Assembly (NCBI RefSeq): GCF_007990755.1 | Contig: NZ_BJXA01000066.1 | Location: 1 to 52,779, forward strand | Direction: 5' to 3' | From: Nocardia ninae NBRC 108245 | GTDB taxonomy: Bacteria; Actinomycetota; Actinomycetes; Mycobacteriales; Mycobacteriaceae | DNA: 52,779 nucleotides | Shown here: positions 32,421-41,057 of the stretch, one piece after another | Layout: every line of letters begins with the position of its first letter | Position numbering within the stretch: position 1 is the stretch's first letter | Program-made: the position numbers and the translations under genes | The notes under the pieces: model-generated | Database searches by the model: none | What the model saw: the letters and a program-made list of their open reading frames with translations, nothing else | Told to the model about the DNA's origin: nothing

Positions 32421-33738
32421 AGACCCGATTCGGCAGGTGCCGGACGAACTGTTCCGTAAGGCGTCGGCCAAACCGGAACGGTCGATCCCGGACGCGCTGT
32501 TCGGCCCGCCCCCGGTACCCCCGGCGGTGGAGCCCGAAGCCGCTGAGTCGGGCACGGATGAGGGTGAGGCGCCGGGGGAACCCGAGGGTTCCGCACCCGC
32601 CAGCTCGGTTGATCCGCCGCCGCCGGAGCGGGTAGCTGGCGTTGTTTCGCCCGCTGCAGCAGTCGCCTCGGCTGACTCGGGCGTGGCTACTCCGAAATCT
32701 GCCACTTTCGACGCGGTGTCGGAGGGCGAGTCGGGCGCGGCGACTACGGTTCCCGCAACAGTCGACCCCGTGCCGGAGGGCGAGTCGGTCCTCGCTGCTG
32801 CCGACGCCGTTGCCTCGGCTCTGGTTGCCGAGCCGGACACCTCTCGTGAACCACTCAGCGCCGCAGTCGGTTCGGCGACTCCCCGTGTGGGAGCGTCCGC
32901 TGCGGCGGTCGCCGCCACTTCGGCCGACTCGGGTTCGGCAACTACGGAATCCGCCACCGTCGATCCCGTGCCGGAGGGCGAGTCGGTCGCCGCTGCTGCC
33001 GACGCCGTTGCCTCGGCAGACGTGGCGGCGACCGAGCGGCCGGTGCTGCTGGTGATCGCGGATTCGTTGTCCTACTTCGGGCCCAAGGGTGGGCTGCCCG
33101 CGGATCATCCGCGGATCTGGCCGAATCTGGTTGGGGCCGAGCTGGATTGGGATGTCGAGGTGGTCGGGCGGATCGGCTGGACCTGCCGGGATGCTTACTG
33201 GGCGTTGATCGGTGATCCTCGGGTGTGGGCGGCCGTGCCGCGCGCGGGTGCCGTGGTGTTCGCGGTCGGCGGCATGGACTCGCTGCCCTCGCCGCTGCCG
33301 ACCGCGCTTCGTGAACTGATCCGCTACGTGCGGCCGCCGGCCCTGCGCCGCCGCGTCCGGGCCACCTACACCTGGTTGCAGCCCAAGTTGTCGAAACTCG
33401 GTCGCCCCGTGGCGCTTCCGCCGAAAGTAAGCGTCGACTACCTGGAGCAGTCGCGGGAAGCGTTGGCGCACTTGCGACCCGACCTGCCGTTCGTCGCGGT
33501 ACTGCCGTCGGTGCACAACTGCGAGGCCTATGGTCGCGTGCATTCCGGGCGGGAGCCCGCCGTCAAGGCGCTACGGGCATGGTCGGCGCGGACCTCGGTG
33601 CCGCTGGTCGATCTCGGTGAAGCGGTGCGCGACAACATCTTCTCCGGCGACGCGAACCCGGACGGCATCCACTGGGGCTGGGCCGGGCACACGGCCGTGG
33701 CCAACGCGATGGTGAAGACCTTGCAGGAGGTTCGGTAG
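32410..33738 (+). CDS. octT: SGNH acyltransferase OctT with repetitive disordered N-terminal extension
   Basis: The 442-residue protein has a C-terminal SGNH-hydrolase-fold domain from about residue 210. Block I is IADSLSYFG (Ser219), block III region VGGMDSL is near 287, and the catalytic GIHWGWAGH is near 419. Synteny with Rv2418c suggests the octanoyltransferase that acylates diglucosylglycerate, the precursor of methylglucose lipopolysaccharides. The first 205 residues are Ala/Ser/Glu/Pro-rich and disorder-like, with duplicated [12 protein letters not shown]-type units. This extension is not expected in the mycobacterial enzyme, which I recall as about half this size. The ATG at 32410 overlaps gpgP. 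A start nearer the domain seems less likely, given strong coupling. Confidence 0.8.
   Translation: MSSEDPIRQVPDELFRKASAKPERSIPDALFGPPPVPPAVEPEAAESGTDEGEAPGEPEGSAPASSVDPPPPERVAGVVSPAAAVASADSGVATPKSATFDAVSEGESGAATTVPATVDPVPEGESVLAAADAVASALVAEPDTSREPLSAAVGSATPRVGASAAAVAATSADSGSATTESATVDPVPEGESVAAAADAVASADVAATERPVLLVIADSLSYFGPKGGLPADHPRIWPNLVGAELDWDVEVVGRIGWTCRDAYWALIGDPRVWAAVPRAGAVVFAVGGMDSLPSPLPTALRELIRYVRPPALRRRVRATYTWLQPKLSKLGRPVALPPKVSVDYLEQSREALAHLRPDLPFVAVLPSVHNCEAYGRVHSGREPAVKALRAWSARTSVPLVDLGEAVRDNIFSGDANPDGIHWGWAGHTAVANAMVKTLQEVR
32761..33018 (+). repeat. Direct 60-bp repeats inside octT
   Basis: The segments 32761-32820 and 32959-33018 are nearly identical (four mismatches by eye), 198 bp (66 codons) apart, encoding [19 protein letters not shown] shorter degenerate third unit (DAVSEGESG) lies near 32715. 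They are in frame, so copy-number change would alter length without a frameshift. Confidence 0.8.
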
Positions 33739-33741
33739 TCC

Positions 33742-34584
33742 GTGGCCGTCGTGGTCGTGACAGATTCGTCCGCCAGCCTCCCTGCCGAACTCGCCGCCGA
33801 GCTCGCTATCGCCGTCGTACCACTGCATGTGCTGATCGGTGACCGCGCGATCCGCGAGGGCGTCGACCCCATCGACATCGATTACAGCTCCGACACCGTG
33901 ACCACCTCGGCGGCGTCGCCCGGTGAACTGCGCGCCGTCTACGAACAGGCCTGGGAGCTCAGCGGCGGCGATGGTGTTGTCGCGGTGCATATTTCGCGCC
34001 AGCTCTCCGGAACGTGGGAGGCGGGGCGGCAGGCGGTTCGCGACATGGACGCGGCTGACCGGGTGCGGCTCGTCGATTCGCTCGGCGCGGGCCTGGCCAC
34101 TGGGCTGCCGGTGCTGGCCGCCGCGCGCCGGGCGCAGGGTGGGGCGTCGCTGGATGTCGTGTACGACACGGCCGTTGCGGCTTCGAGTCGTGCGCGGACA
34201 TTTATTCTGGTGAACCGCACCGAACAGTTGCGTCGGGGTGGTCGATTGAGTTCTGCCGCCGCGTTTTTCGGCAGCGAGCTGGTTACCAAGCCGCTGTTGC
34301 AGATTGTCGAGGGGCGGCTGGAACTCCGGGAGAAGGTCCGCACTCGGTCCAAGGCGTTCGCGAAACTTGTTGCGGCAGCGGTCGATGCGGCGGGCGAGGA
34401 CGGTGCCGCCGTGGCCGTGCAGCACCTCGGCGCCGAAGACGCGGCACAGACCGTCGCCACCCAGCTCCGAGACCTCGTCCCCGGCATCCGCGAACTAATC
34501 ATCGCCGAATTCGGCCCCGCCCTGGGTATCCACCTCGGCATCGGCGCGGTAGGCGTCCTAGTCCTCCCCGGCGGCTGCACCTAG
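33742..34584 (+). CDS. DegV family fatty-acid-binding protein
   Basis: The 280-residue DegV protein has the N-terminal VVVTDSSASLP motif, the VTTSAASPGELRAVYE segment, HISRQLSGTWEAG, and the C-terminal GPALGIHLGIGAVGVL block. DegV proteins bind one fatty acid. In Gram-positive bacteria the FakB members present it to the kinase FakA. No FakA gene is nearby, so a fatty-acid carrier or storage role is all that can be said. GTG at 33742 follows the octT stop after 3 bp with GGAGG upstream. The location matches Rv2417c. Confidence 0.9.
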   Translation: MAVVVVTDSSASLPAELAAELAIAVVPLHVLIGDRAIREGVDPIDIDYSSDTVTTSAASPGELRAVYEQAWELSGGDGVVAVHISRQLSGTWEAGRQAVRDMDAADRVRLVDSLGAGLATGLPVLAAARRAQGGASLDVVYDTAVAASSRARTFILVNRTEQLRRGGRLSSAAAFFGSELVTKPLLQIVEGRLELREKVRTRSKAFAKLVAAAVDAAGEDGAAVAVQHLGAEDAAQTVATQLRDLVPGIRELIIAEFGPALGIHLGIGAVGVLVLPGGCT

Positions 34585-34599
34585 CGATCGTTGCGCCGA

Positions 34600-34650
34600 A
34601 CGGGACATAGGGGTGCCGACACGCCGGGTAGGGCTGCCGTCATGTCCCGT
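34600..34650 (+). terminator. Widely spaced inverted repeat after degV
   Basis: ACGGGACAT (34600-34608) and ATGTCCCGT (34642-34650) are perfect 9-bp arms separated by 33 bp, lying 16 bp past the degV stop. This may be a terminator stem for the nadD-degV unit. The rest of 34585-34770 shows no gene. Confidence 0.4.
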
Positions 34651-34770
34651 CCGGCAACCGGCGGATCGGGGAGTGGTACATGGCTGCGGCGAACTGCGAG
34701 AAGAGGCTCTGTGGTGTGCCGGTCACGGGGCTTGCAGGTCGGCGTGCTGGGAAACCTGGCCCGGCTGGGG

Positions 34771-35553
34771 TCAGCGTGCTGCGGTGGCGGATTGACTCAG
34801 GGTGTGGGCGCCAGCGCGGACGGCTGGCCAGTCCGTGTCGGGTCTGCGATCGAGGGCTTGGGAGAGCCATCGCGCTCGGTCGCGTTGTTCGTAGGCCAAC
34901 TGGGCTGAGTCGATCTCGATACCTGGTGGCGGGCCGGAGCTTTCGAATTCGCGCAGGCGCGTTGACATCGCGGCGAGCAGGGCGCGATCGAATTCGATGA
35001 CGGCCGTGCGGAATTCGTCGGTCGGGACGCTGACACGGCCGGTCGACGGTCCGGTGAACTCGATTTCCCCCTCCGGATCCGCCGGGTAATGCCAGGCGAC
35101 GGTGACGGTGTCGGCGCTGCCGTCGACGGTTCGCCACCAGCGCAGGTGCGGGCCGAACCACAGGTAACCGGTGTCGAGAGTGTGATCGCCGTACCAGGTG
35201 GACGCGGCGTCGACCTCCGGGGTGTCCGCCCAGGACCAGTCCGTGGCTTCGGCGGCGATGAAGTCGACCAGGTCGTTCGGCACCGGCTCCAGTGCGTTCG
35301 GGAGCAGCGCGAGTACGTCCTCCCACAGGCGGGCCACGTAGTACTCGACGTAGCAGTCGTGCGGAGCCTTGTGCCGTCCGGATTGGGTGCGCAGTAACTC
35401 GGTCGTGCGGTCGGAGAAGCGGAGTAGATGGTGGTCGCCCAGGTCGATGTAGTACCAGCCTTCAGTGAGCGCGAACCAGGGCAGAGTCCGGGACCGATCT
35501 CCCCACGGCCCGACTCGGTCCCACGGCGCCAGGCCGAAACGGAATCGGATCAC
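34771..35553 (-). CDS. DUF5984-like conserved protein
   Basis: The 260-residue soluble protein begins MIRFRFGLAPWDRVGPWG, continues WFALTEGWYYIDLGDHHLLRF, and contains CYVEYYVARLWEDVLALLPNALEPVP and a Trp-rich DTGYLWFGPHLRWWR block. I associate this pattern with the DUF5984 family, whose function is unknown; the assignment is from memory. It has no signal peptide or membrane segment. It is the only minus-strand gene between degV and comEA, the position of eis in M. tuberculosis, so it is a lineage-specific replacement or insertion. It is divergent from comEA, with 144 bp between their starts. Confidence 0.75.
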   Translation of the reverse strand: MIRFRFGLAPWDRVGPWGDRSRTLPWFALTEGWYYIDLGDHHLLRFSDRTTELLRTQSGRHKAPHDCYVEYYVARLWEDVLALLPNALEPVPNDLVDFIAAEATDWSWADTPEVDAASTWYGDHTLDTGYLWFGPHLRWWRTVDGSADTVTVAWHYPADPEGEIEFTGPSTGRVSVPTDEFRTAVIEFDRALLAAMSTRLREFESSGPPPGIEIDSAQLAYEQRDRARWLSQALDRRPDTDWPAVRAGAHTLSQSATAAR

Positions 35554-35697
35554 GGGCCAAGTTTTGCACCTAGGCCACGCCCGACCGAGCTGCGTGCCGT
35601 CGGCGAGTTGTGCACACCCCGGCAGTTGTCAACAGGACGGACGAATTCCCTGGTCGGCCACGATCCTTCGGTGCCACCCGGAACTACCGTCGCCCCC

Positions 35698-36768
35698 ATG
35701 CCACGACAGGACGAACGCGAACGGATCCGGCGCCGGATGAGCGCACTGACCTGCCGCGTCGGCGCCAGCCGGACGGGAATCGCAGGCGCCGCCGAGGCCG
35801 CGCAACCCCTCGGCGGTCGCCGCGCGCAGTTGGCGAGCGCGCTGCCCGCGGCGCCCCGGATGTCGGGTGGACTCGGCGAATCGGCGCACGACCGATCGAG
35901 AAACGGTAGCGCGAGTCCTGGACGGTGGGATCTGGCAGAGCTGCCGTCCGATGACGATGCGGACGATGGTGAGGTGCGTTCGCCGGGGTGGCTGGCGGAG
36001 CCCGTCACCACCGGGTGGCGGGATCGGCTTGTGCCGGAGCGCTTTCGGGGCATGCGGCTGGATCCGGGACGCCGGGGGATGTGCATGCTGCTGCTGGTCG
36101 GGGTGGTGGCGATGGCGATAGCCGCCGTGGTGATATTTCGCGAGCGGCCCGTGGCGCGGCCGGTGCCACCGGTGCCCGCGGTGCGAACGACCACGGATCC
36201 CGCCGTCGCGCGATTGTCGGGTGCGGTGCCGAGGAGTCCGGCCGCCACGCCCGGTGCCGCACCGGCGCCCGCCGAACCAGGGGCGGCAGGCATCGAATTG
36301 GTAGTCAGTGTCGTCGGTTTGGTGCAGCGCACCGGCCTGGTGCGGCTGCCCGCCGGTTCCCGGGTCGCCGATGCCCTCGCGGCAGCCGGTGGTGCACAAG
36401 ACGGCGCCGACCTCGCCGGACTCAACCTGGCGCAGCGACTGCTCGACGGCGACCAGGTACTCGTCGGCCCACCCGGCCCGAACCCCGGCCCGCCGCAACT
36501 CGGCAGCGCGACCATCAACTCGGGTGCCCGCCCTTCGGCCGCACCATCCGGATCCGCACAGCCGTCCACACCGTCGGGCCGGGTAGACCTCAACACCGCG
36601 ACAGAATCCGAACTCGACGCCCTTCCCGGCATCGGCCCGGTCACCGCCAAAGCCATCGTCACCTGGCGCACCACCCATGGACGCTTCACCGACGTCGCCC
36701 AGCTCGGCCAGGTCGACGGCATCGGTCCCGCGCGTCTGTCCCGGCTGCGCGAGCTGGTGAAGGTATGA
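35698..36768 (+). CDS. comEA: ComEA-like helix-hairpin-helix DNA-binding protein
   Basis: The 356-residue protein has a cytoplasmic, partly disordered N-terminus and one transmembrane helix at about residues 128-147. A Pro/Ala-rich periplasmic linker, an SLBB-type domain (IELVVSVVGLVQRTGLVRLP...), and C-terminal HhH motifs follow (VDLNTATESELDALPGIGPVTAKAIV). ComEA binds incoming double-stranded DNA outside the membrane and hands it to ComEC. ATG at 35698 is chosen because the sequence before it lies within the shadow of the divergent gene. The stop overlaps the comEC ATG (ATGA). In this genus, transformation competence has no clear pilus partner in the window. Confidence 0.88.
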   Translation: MPRQDERERIRRRMSALTCRVGASRTGIAGAAEAAQPLGGRRAQLASALPAAPRMSGGLGESAHDRSRNGSASPGRWDLAELPSDDDADDGEVRSPGWLAEPVTTGWRDRLVPERFRGMRLDPGRRGMCMLLLVGVVAMAIAAVVIFRERPVARPVPPVPAVRTTTDPAVARLSGAVPRSPAATPGAAPAPAEPGAAGIELVVSVVGLVQRTGLVRLPAGSRVADALAAAGGAQDGADLAGLNLAQRLLDGDQVLVGPPGPNPGPPQLGSATINSGARPSAAPSGSAQPSTPSGRVDLNTATESELDALPGIGPVTAKAIVTWRTTHGRFTDVAQLGQVDGIGPARLSRLRELVKV

Positions 36769-39290
36769 GCGCGGTGGGCTGGAGTCAGCGGCAAGCGCCC
36801 GGCGGACGCGGGCAGGACGCAGAACGGGATGACGCCGATGGCGAGGCGCAGGTACTCGATGCTCGGTTGTTGCCCGCGGCGTTGTGTTGTTGGGCGGCAA
36901 CGATTGTGGCGGTGACAGCCGGGTGGGTGGCCGGGCTGTGGCTCGCGGTGGCGTTGGTCGCGCTGGCGATCGGGCTGTGGGTGCTGCTGCTGTCGGCGAT
37001 GGCGCATCCGGGGGAGCGGCACCGGGGCGTTGCGGTGGTGGCGTTGGCCGCGGTGCTGCTGGCGGGCGGGTTCGCGGTGGCCGCGGCGTGGCGGGAACAT
37101 CGGGTGGCCACGCATCCATTGCGGGCCGTGGCGGGGATGTCGCTGCGGGTTGTCGTGACGCCCAGCGACGATCCGAAGCCGGTGCGCGGCAGTTTGTTCG
37201 GGGGCAGCCGGTGGGTTGTGCGGGCAAGTCTGGACGAGTACCGGCTCGGCGCGACGACGGTGCGAGCCGGTGGGGCGGTGGTGGTGCTGGCGTCCGGCGA
37301 AGTATGGGCGGAATTGCTGCCCGGACAGGCGGTCGAGTTCCAGGCGCGAGTCGACCGACCACGGGGTCGTGATCTCACGGTGGCCACGCTGCTGGCCCAG
37401 GGACCACCGCAGGTTGTCGGCGCCTTGCCGTGGTGGCAACGCGTAGCCCATTCGATCCGTACGGATTTCGCGACCGCGACAGCTCGGGCGTTGCCTGCGG
37501 AACCGGCCGGGTTGCTACCCGCACTCGTCGATGGAGACACCTCTGCACTGCCCGACGAGCTTCGTGAAGAGTTCGATGTCGCAGGTCTGGGTCACCTATG
37601 CGTGGTCAGCGGGGCCAACTTCACCATTCTGCTCGGCGCCGTGCTGCTGGTAGTGCGGGTGCTTACCCTCGGTCCGCGCACCGGTGCGCTGGTCGCGGGC
37701 GCGGCACTGGTGCTGTTCGTGATCATCGCGCGGCCTGATCCGAGTGTGCTGCGCGCCGGTGCAATGGGCGCGATCACCCTGCTGGCCTTGGTGACCGGGC
37801 GTCGAAAGCAGGCGCTGCCTGCGCTGTGCGCAGCGGTCATCGGACTGCTTGCCGTGTGGCCGGCGCTCGCGGTTTCGGTCGGCTTCGCCTTGTCGGTGTG
37901 CGCGACCGCCGGATTGATTCTGCTGGCACCGAGTTGGGCCGACTGGCTGCGTGCGCGGGGTTGGCGGCGTGTGCCTGCCGAGATCGTCGCGGTGGCGGCG
38001 GGTGCTTTCGTCGTCACCACGCCGCTCATGGTCGCGCTGGACGGGCAGCTCAGTCTGGTCGCGATTCTCGCGAATGTGCTGGTAGCGCCCGTGATCGCGC
38101 CGATAACGATCATTGGGGCGCTCGGCGCTGTGCTGTCCTGCGTCTGGTCGCCGCTCGCCGAAGTCGTATTGCCTTGTGTCGCACCACCGATGTGGTGGCT
38201 GTTGTTCGTCGCCGAACGCGCGGCCGATGTGCCCGGCGCGTCCGTCGGGGTACCAGACGGAGTGTTCGGCGGAATCGTCGCCCTCATAGTTGTCGCCACG
38301 GTCATCATCGCGTTGCGATTCGCCGCCGTCCGCAGGGTGGTCCTGACCGTGGCGTTCGGCATAGCGGTGGTGTTGATCCCGGTGCGAATCTGGCATCCCG
38401 GCTGGCCACCGTCGGGCTGGGTGCTGGCCGCCTGCGATGTCGGTCAAGGTGATGGGCTCGCGCTGTCGGTCGGCGAGGGCACCGCGGTGGTCATCGATGT
38501 CGGGCCGGAGCCGCGGCCGATCCGAAACTGCTTGGACCGTTTGCACATATCGCGGATCGCGCTACTCGTGCTGACGCATCCACACGCCGACCACATCGGC
38601 GGTATCAACGGCGCGGTGGACGGACGTGCCGTGGCCGCCGTGGCGGTGGGGGCGCATGAGCTCGGTGCGGTGCAACCGGATACCCGCGGTGCGTCGACCA
38701 CCGGAGATGCCCGGACGGCGTCGGCTGATCGCCAGCCGTCGTCGAGCAAAGCGGCGCAGCGGAGAGGACACGGCGAAGGGCTTGCACACGTAGTCGGTGT
38801 TGCCAAGGACGCGGAGATCCCGGTCATGGAATTGTCGGCCGGACAGCTGTTTCGTTTCGGCACAGTCGAAATAGAGGTCCTCGCCCCTGCGGTGGATGGA
38901 CTACGACCGACCCCCGGCGCCGAAGCCGAGGAAGCCAACGACCGCTCGGTCGTCCTAGCGGCGACCACCCCAGCGGGACGAATCCTGCTCACCGGAGACA
39001 TCGAAGCCCCCGCACAACGTGCACTACTGCAAACCGGCATCTCACTACAAGCAGACATCTTGAAGCTCCCACACCACGGATCCAGAACCACCACAAAAGA
39101 ATTCCTCGCCGCAGTACGACCGCGGCTGACCGTGATCAGCGTCGGCACCGAGAACACTTTCGGACATCCGAACCCCGGCATCCTCACGGAGCTATCCGCC
39201 CTCGGCACAAATGTGGTGCGTACAGACCAGCGAGGAGACGTGCTGATCCTGGGCGGCGGGCCGGAGCTTCGGATGGTGACCTCGCGGTGA
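36765..39290 (+). CDS. comEC: ComEC/Rec2 DNA-uptake channel
   Basis: The 841-residue protein has N-terminal membrane helices, a soluble OB-like insertion, the competence domain (LPDELREEFDVAGLGHLCVVSGANFTILL), a second set of helices, and a C-terminal metallo-beta-lactamase domain. That domain carries AACDVGQGDG and THPHADHIGGI (from residue 604) and later LKLPHHGS. ComEC imports single-stranded DNA, and the lactamase-like domain may degrade the other strand. A low-complexity insert around PDTRGASTTGDARTASADRQ interrupts the lactamase domain. Start is set by ATGA overlap with comEA. Confidence 0.92.
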   Translation: MSAVGWSQRQAPGGRGQDAERDDADGEAQVLDARLLPAALCCWAATIVAVTAGWVAGLWLAVALVALAIGLWVLLLSAMAHPGERHRGVAVVALAAVLLAGGFAVAAAWREHRVATHPLRAVAGMSLRVVVTPSDDPKPVRGSLFGGSRWVVRASLDEYRLGATTVRAGGAVVVLASGEVWAELLPGQAVEFQARVDRPRGRDLTVATLLAQGPPQVVGALPWWQRVAHSIRTDFATATARALPAEPAGLLPALVDGDTSALPDELREEFDVAGLGHLCVVSGANFTILLGAVLLVVRVLTLGPRTGALVAGAALVLFVIIARPDPSVLRAGAMGAITLLALVTGRRKQALPALCAAVIGLLAVWPALAVSVGFALSVCATAGLILLAPSWADWLRARGWRRVPAEIVAVAAGAFVVTTPLMVALDGQLSLVAILANVLVAPVIAPITIIGALGAVLSCVWSPLAEVVLPCVAPPMWWLLFVAERAADVPGASVGVPDGVFGGIVALIVVATVIIALRFAAVRRVVLTVAFGIAVVLIPVRIWHPGWPPSGWVLAACDVGQGDGLALSVGEGTAVVIDVGPEPRPIRNCLDRLHISRIALLVLTHPHADHIGGINGAVDGRAVAAVAVGAHELGAVQPDTRGASTTGDARTASADRQPSSSKAAQRRGHGEGLAHVVGVAKDAEIPVMELSAGQLFRFGTVEIEVLAPAVDGLRPTPGAEAEEANDRSVVLAATTPAGRILLTGDIEAPAQRALLQTGISLQADILKLPHHGSRTTTKEFLAAVRPRLTVISVGTENTFGHPNPGILTELSALGTNVVRTDQRGDVLILGGGPELRMVTSR

Positions 39291-39352
39291 GCTTCCTGTG
39301 CGGCAAGGCAAATTGGCACACGTCAGGTGCGGGCATCAATAGATTAGGAAGC

Positions 39353-39616
39353 GTGACAGAACCCGTGAACATACGGCTACCTGCCGATCTGCTCGCGGCA
39401 GCGGAGCTGGCCGCCGAGGACGACGGCATCACCTTGATGGTGTTCGTCACCCGGGCGATCGAGGAGAAACTGCTGCGCAGCGAGTTCGATCGGCACGCTC
39501 GGATGGTGGACGCGGCCGCCGCGGCGGCTCCCGGTCATCTTCTTCAGAAGTCCCGCGCGATTTGCGACGGCCTCGCCACATGGAAAGCAGCGCAGCGCTT
39601 CGACGGGTCGCCGTGA
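39353..39616 (+). CDS. Small RHH-like DNA-binding protein (possible orphan antitoxin)
   Basis: The 87-residue protein begins TEPVNIRLPADLLAAAELAAEDDGITLMVFVTRAIEEKLL, a ribbon-helix-helix-like strand and two helices, followed by a charged helical tail. It resembles ParD- or CopG-type regulators. No toxin gene follows; holA is next. The frame is open from 39287, where a GTG overlaps the comEC stop. AGGA before the GTG at 39353 and the clear RHH start favour the shorter form. It may be an autonomous regulator or a remnant of a toxin-antitoxin pair. Confidence 0.65.
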   Translation: MTEPVNIRLPADLLAAAELAAEDDGITLMVFVTRAIEEKLLRSEFDRHARMVDAAAAAAPGHLLQKSRAICDGLATWKAAQRFDGSP

Positions 39617-39675
39617 CGTGAACACGCGGAACCTGCGGGGTGGGGGTGTCGGTGGGGGACCGTAGGATCGCTGCC

Positions 39676-39768
39676 GTGACCGAGCGCAGCGAGCGTCAGC
39701 GAGAGGACCATCGAACCGGCGCGCGTATGCGTGTGGCGGAGGCGAGCGTCGGCGAGGTGATGTCATGA
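39676..39768 (+). other. 30-codon mini-ORF ending over the holA start (ATGA)
   Basis: GTG at 39676 opens [20 protein letters not shown] and continues to MS-stop. The TGA at 39766-39768 overlaps the holA ATG at 39765. It is the longest of the five MIRU-like mini-ORFs and is rich in GAGCG repeats. Confidence 0.55.
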
Positions 39769-40733
39769 CCGAGCGTCCTGCGCTGCACCTCATGCTGGGG
39801 GACGAGGAACTGCTGGTCGAGCGGGCGGTGGCGGAGGTGACCGCGCAGGTGCGTGCGCTCGCGCCGGATGCCGATGCGGTGCCGGTCGATCGGATGCGGG
39901 CGGGTGACGCCAGCACGGCGGAACTGGCGGAGCTGTTGAGTCCGTCGCTGTTCGCCGAGGATCGCGTGATCATCCTGGAGTCGGCGGCCGAGGCGGGCAA
40001 AGACGCGGTCGCGGTGATCACCGCCGCCGCCGGTGATCCGCCCGAGGGCGTGGTGCTGGTGGTGCTGCATTCGGGTGGCGGACGGGCCAAGGCCTTGGTG
40101 CCCGCGCTGCAGAAAGCCGGTGCGGTGGTGCACGACTGCGCCAAGGTGACCAAGGCGGCCGAACGCGTGGAGTTCGTGCGCGGCGAATTCCGCAACGCCG
40201 GAGTACGCGTCGCGGGCGACGTGGTGCAGGCGATGCTGGAGTCCGTCGGATCCGAACTGCGCGAGCTCGCCGCGGCCTGTTCGCAGCTGGTCTCCGACAC
40301 CGGCGGCAAGATCGATGTCGCTGCCGTGCATCGCTATTACTCGGGCAAGGCGGAGGTCTCCGGTTTCGACGTGGCCGAGCTCGCCGTCGCCGGTGACCGC
40401 CCCGGCGCGATGGAGGCGCTGCGCTGGGCCAACGACCGCGGCGTCCCCCATGTCCTGCTCGCCGACGCCCTCGCCGACTCCGTGCACACCATCGCCCGCG
40501 TCGGCTCCGCAGGCCGCGGCGACCCGTTCAAACTCGCCCAGCAACTGGGCATGCCGCCCTGGAAAGTCAAGAAGGCCCAGGCGCAGGCCCGCAACTGGAC
40601 CCCCACCACCATCGGCTCCGCCCTCCAGGTGGTCGCAGCCCTGAACGCCGACGTCAAGGGTGGGGCCGCCGACGCCAACTACGCCCTCGAACACGCACTC
40701 ACCCAAATCCTCGACCTCCACGCGGCGGGCTGA
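39765..40733 (+). CDS. holA: DNA polymerase III delta subunit
   Basis: The 322-residue protein is the clamp-loader delta subunit. It has an N-terminal [14 protein letters not shown], a central [56 protein letters not shown], and a C-terminal collar with [18 protein letters not shown]. It opens the beta sliding clamp as part of the replisome. The ATG overlaps the mini-ORF stop. Length is normal for the family. Location after comEC matches Rv2413c. A small GGCGG/CCGCC stem spans its stop codon. Confidence 0.93.
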   Translation: MTERPALHLMLGDEELLVERAVAEVTAQVRALAPDADAVPVDRMRAGDASTAELAELLSPSLFAEDRVIILESAAEAGKDAVAVITAAAGDPPEGVVLVVLHSGGGRAKALVPALQKAGAVVHDCAKVTKAAERVEFVRGEFRNAGVRVAGDVVQAMLESVGSELRELAAACSQLVSDTGGKIDVAAVHRYYSGKAEVSGFDVAELAVAGDRPGAMEALRWANDRGVPHVLLADALADSVHTIARVGSAGRGDPFKLAQQLGMPPWKVKKAQAQARNWTPTTIGSALQVVAALNADVKGGAADANYALEHALTQILDLHAAG

Positions 40734-40815
40734 GCCGCCATCTCGGCCTCGGTCGGATGGCAGTCGGGTGGGGGAGTCCGACGGGCAGGGCAGTCGAGAA
40801 AATCGGGATGCCGGA

Positions 40816-40928
40816 TGTGTGCTGTGGCACATGTGGGCGAGAACTCAATCAGTTGGATTGAGAGAGCTGCCGAGCAAGAAACGGCAGCTGTTCGGGTGCG
40901 GCTGTGCCGTCAGATCGCAACGTCAGAT
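40816..40928 (+). promoter_or_regulatory. Cluster of stem-loops in the 324-bp leader of the LCP gene
   Basis: The gap 40734-41057 has no gene. It holds four successive hairpins: TGTGC-tgtg-GCACA (40818-40831), CTCAATC-agttg-GATTGAG (40844-40862), AGCTGCCG-agcaagaaa-CGGCAGCT (40865-40889) and CGGC-tgt-GCCG (40899-40909). A direct repeat CGTCAGAT (40908-40915 and 40921-40928) follows. This may be a regulatory leader or a terminator of holA. Confidence 0.5.
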
Positions 40929-41057
40929 GAGGTTTGTCCGGTCTCGGATCGGCACCACCGACGCACCCGCTAGTTCGCCTGCGACGTTCTGGCCAGCGGT
41001 TTCGCGAAGAATCGAGCCAATTGTCGGCTAATCGTTCATGTCAAACTGGAATCGGTT

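Noticed and set aside
32761-33018. CRISPR or minisatellite reading of the octT repeats
   Set aside because: There are only two good copies, spacing is in codons, and both are translated within an open frame.
35988-36764. N-terminal extension of ComEC by 259 residues
   Set aside because: This is the second frame of comEA. The ATGA overlap at 36765 gives the normal ComEC start.
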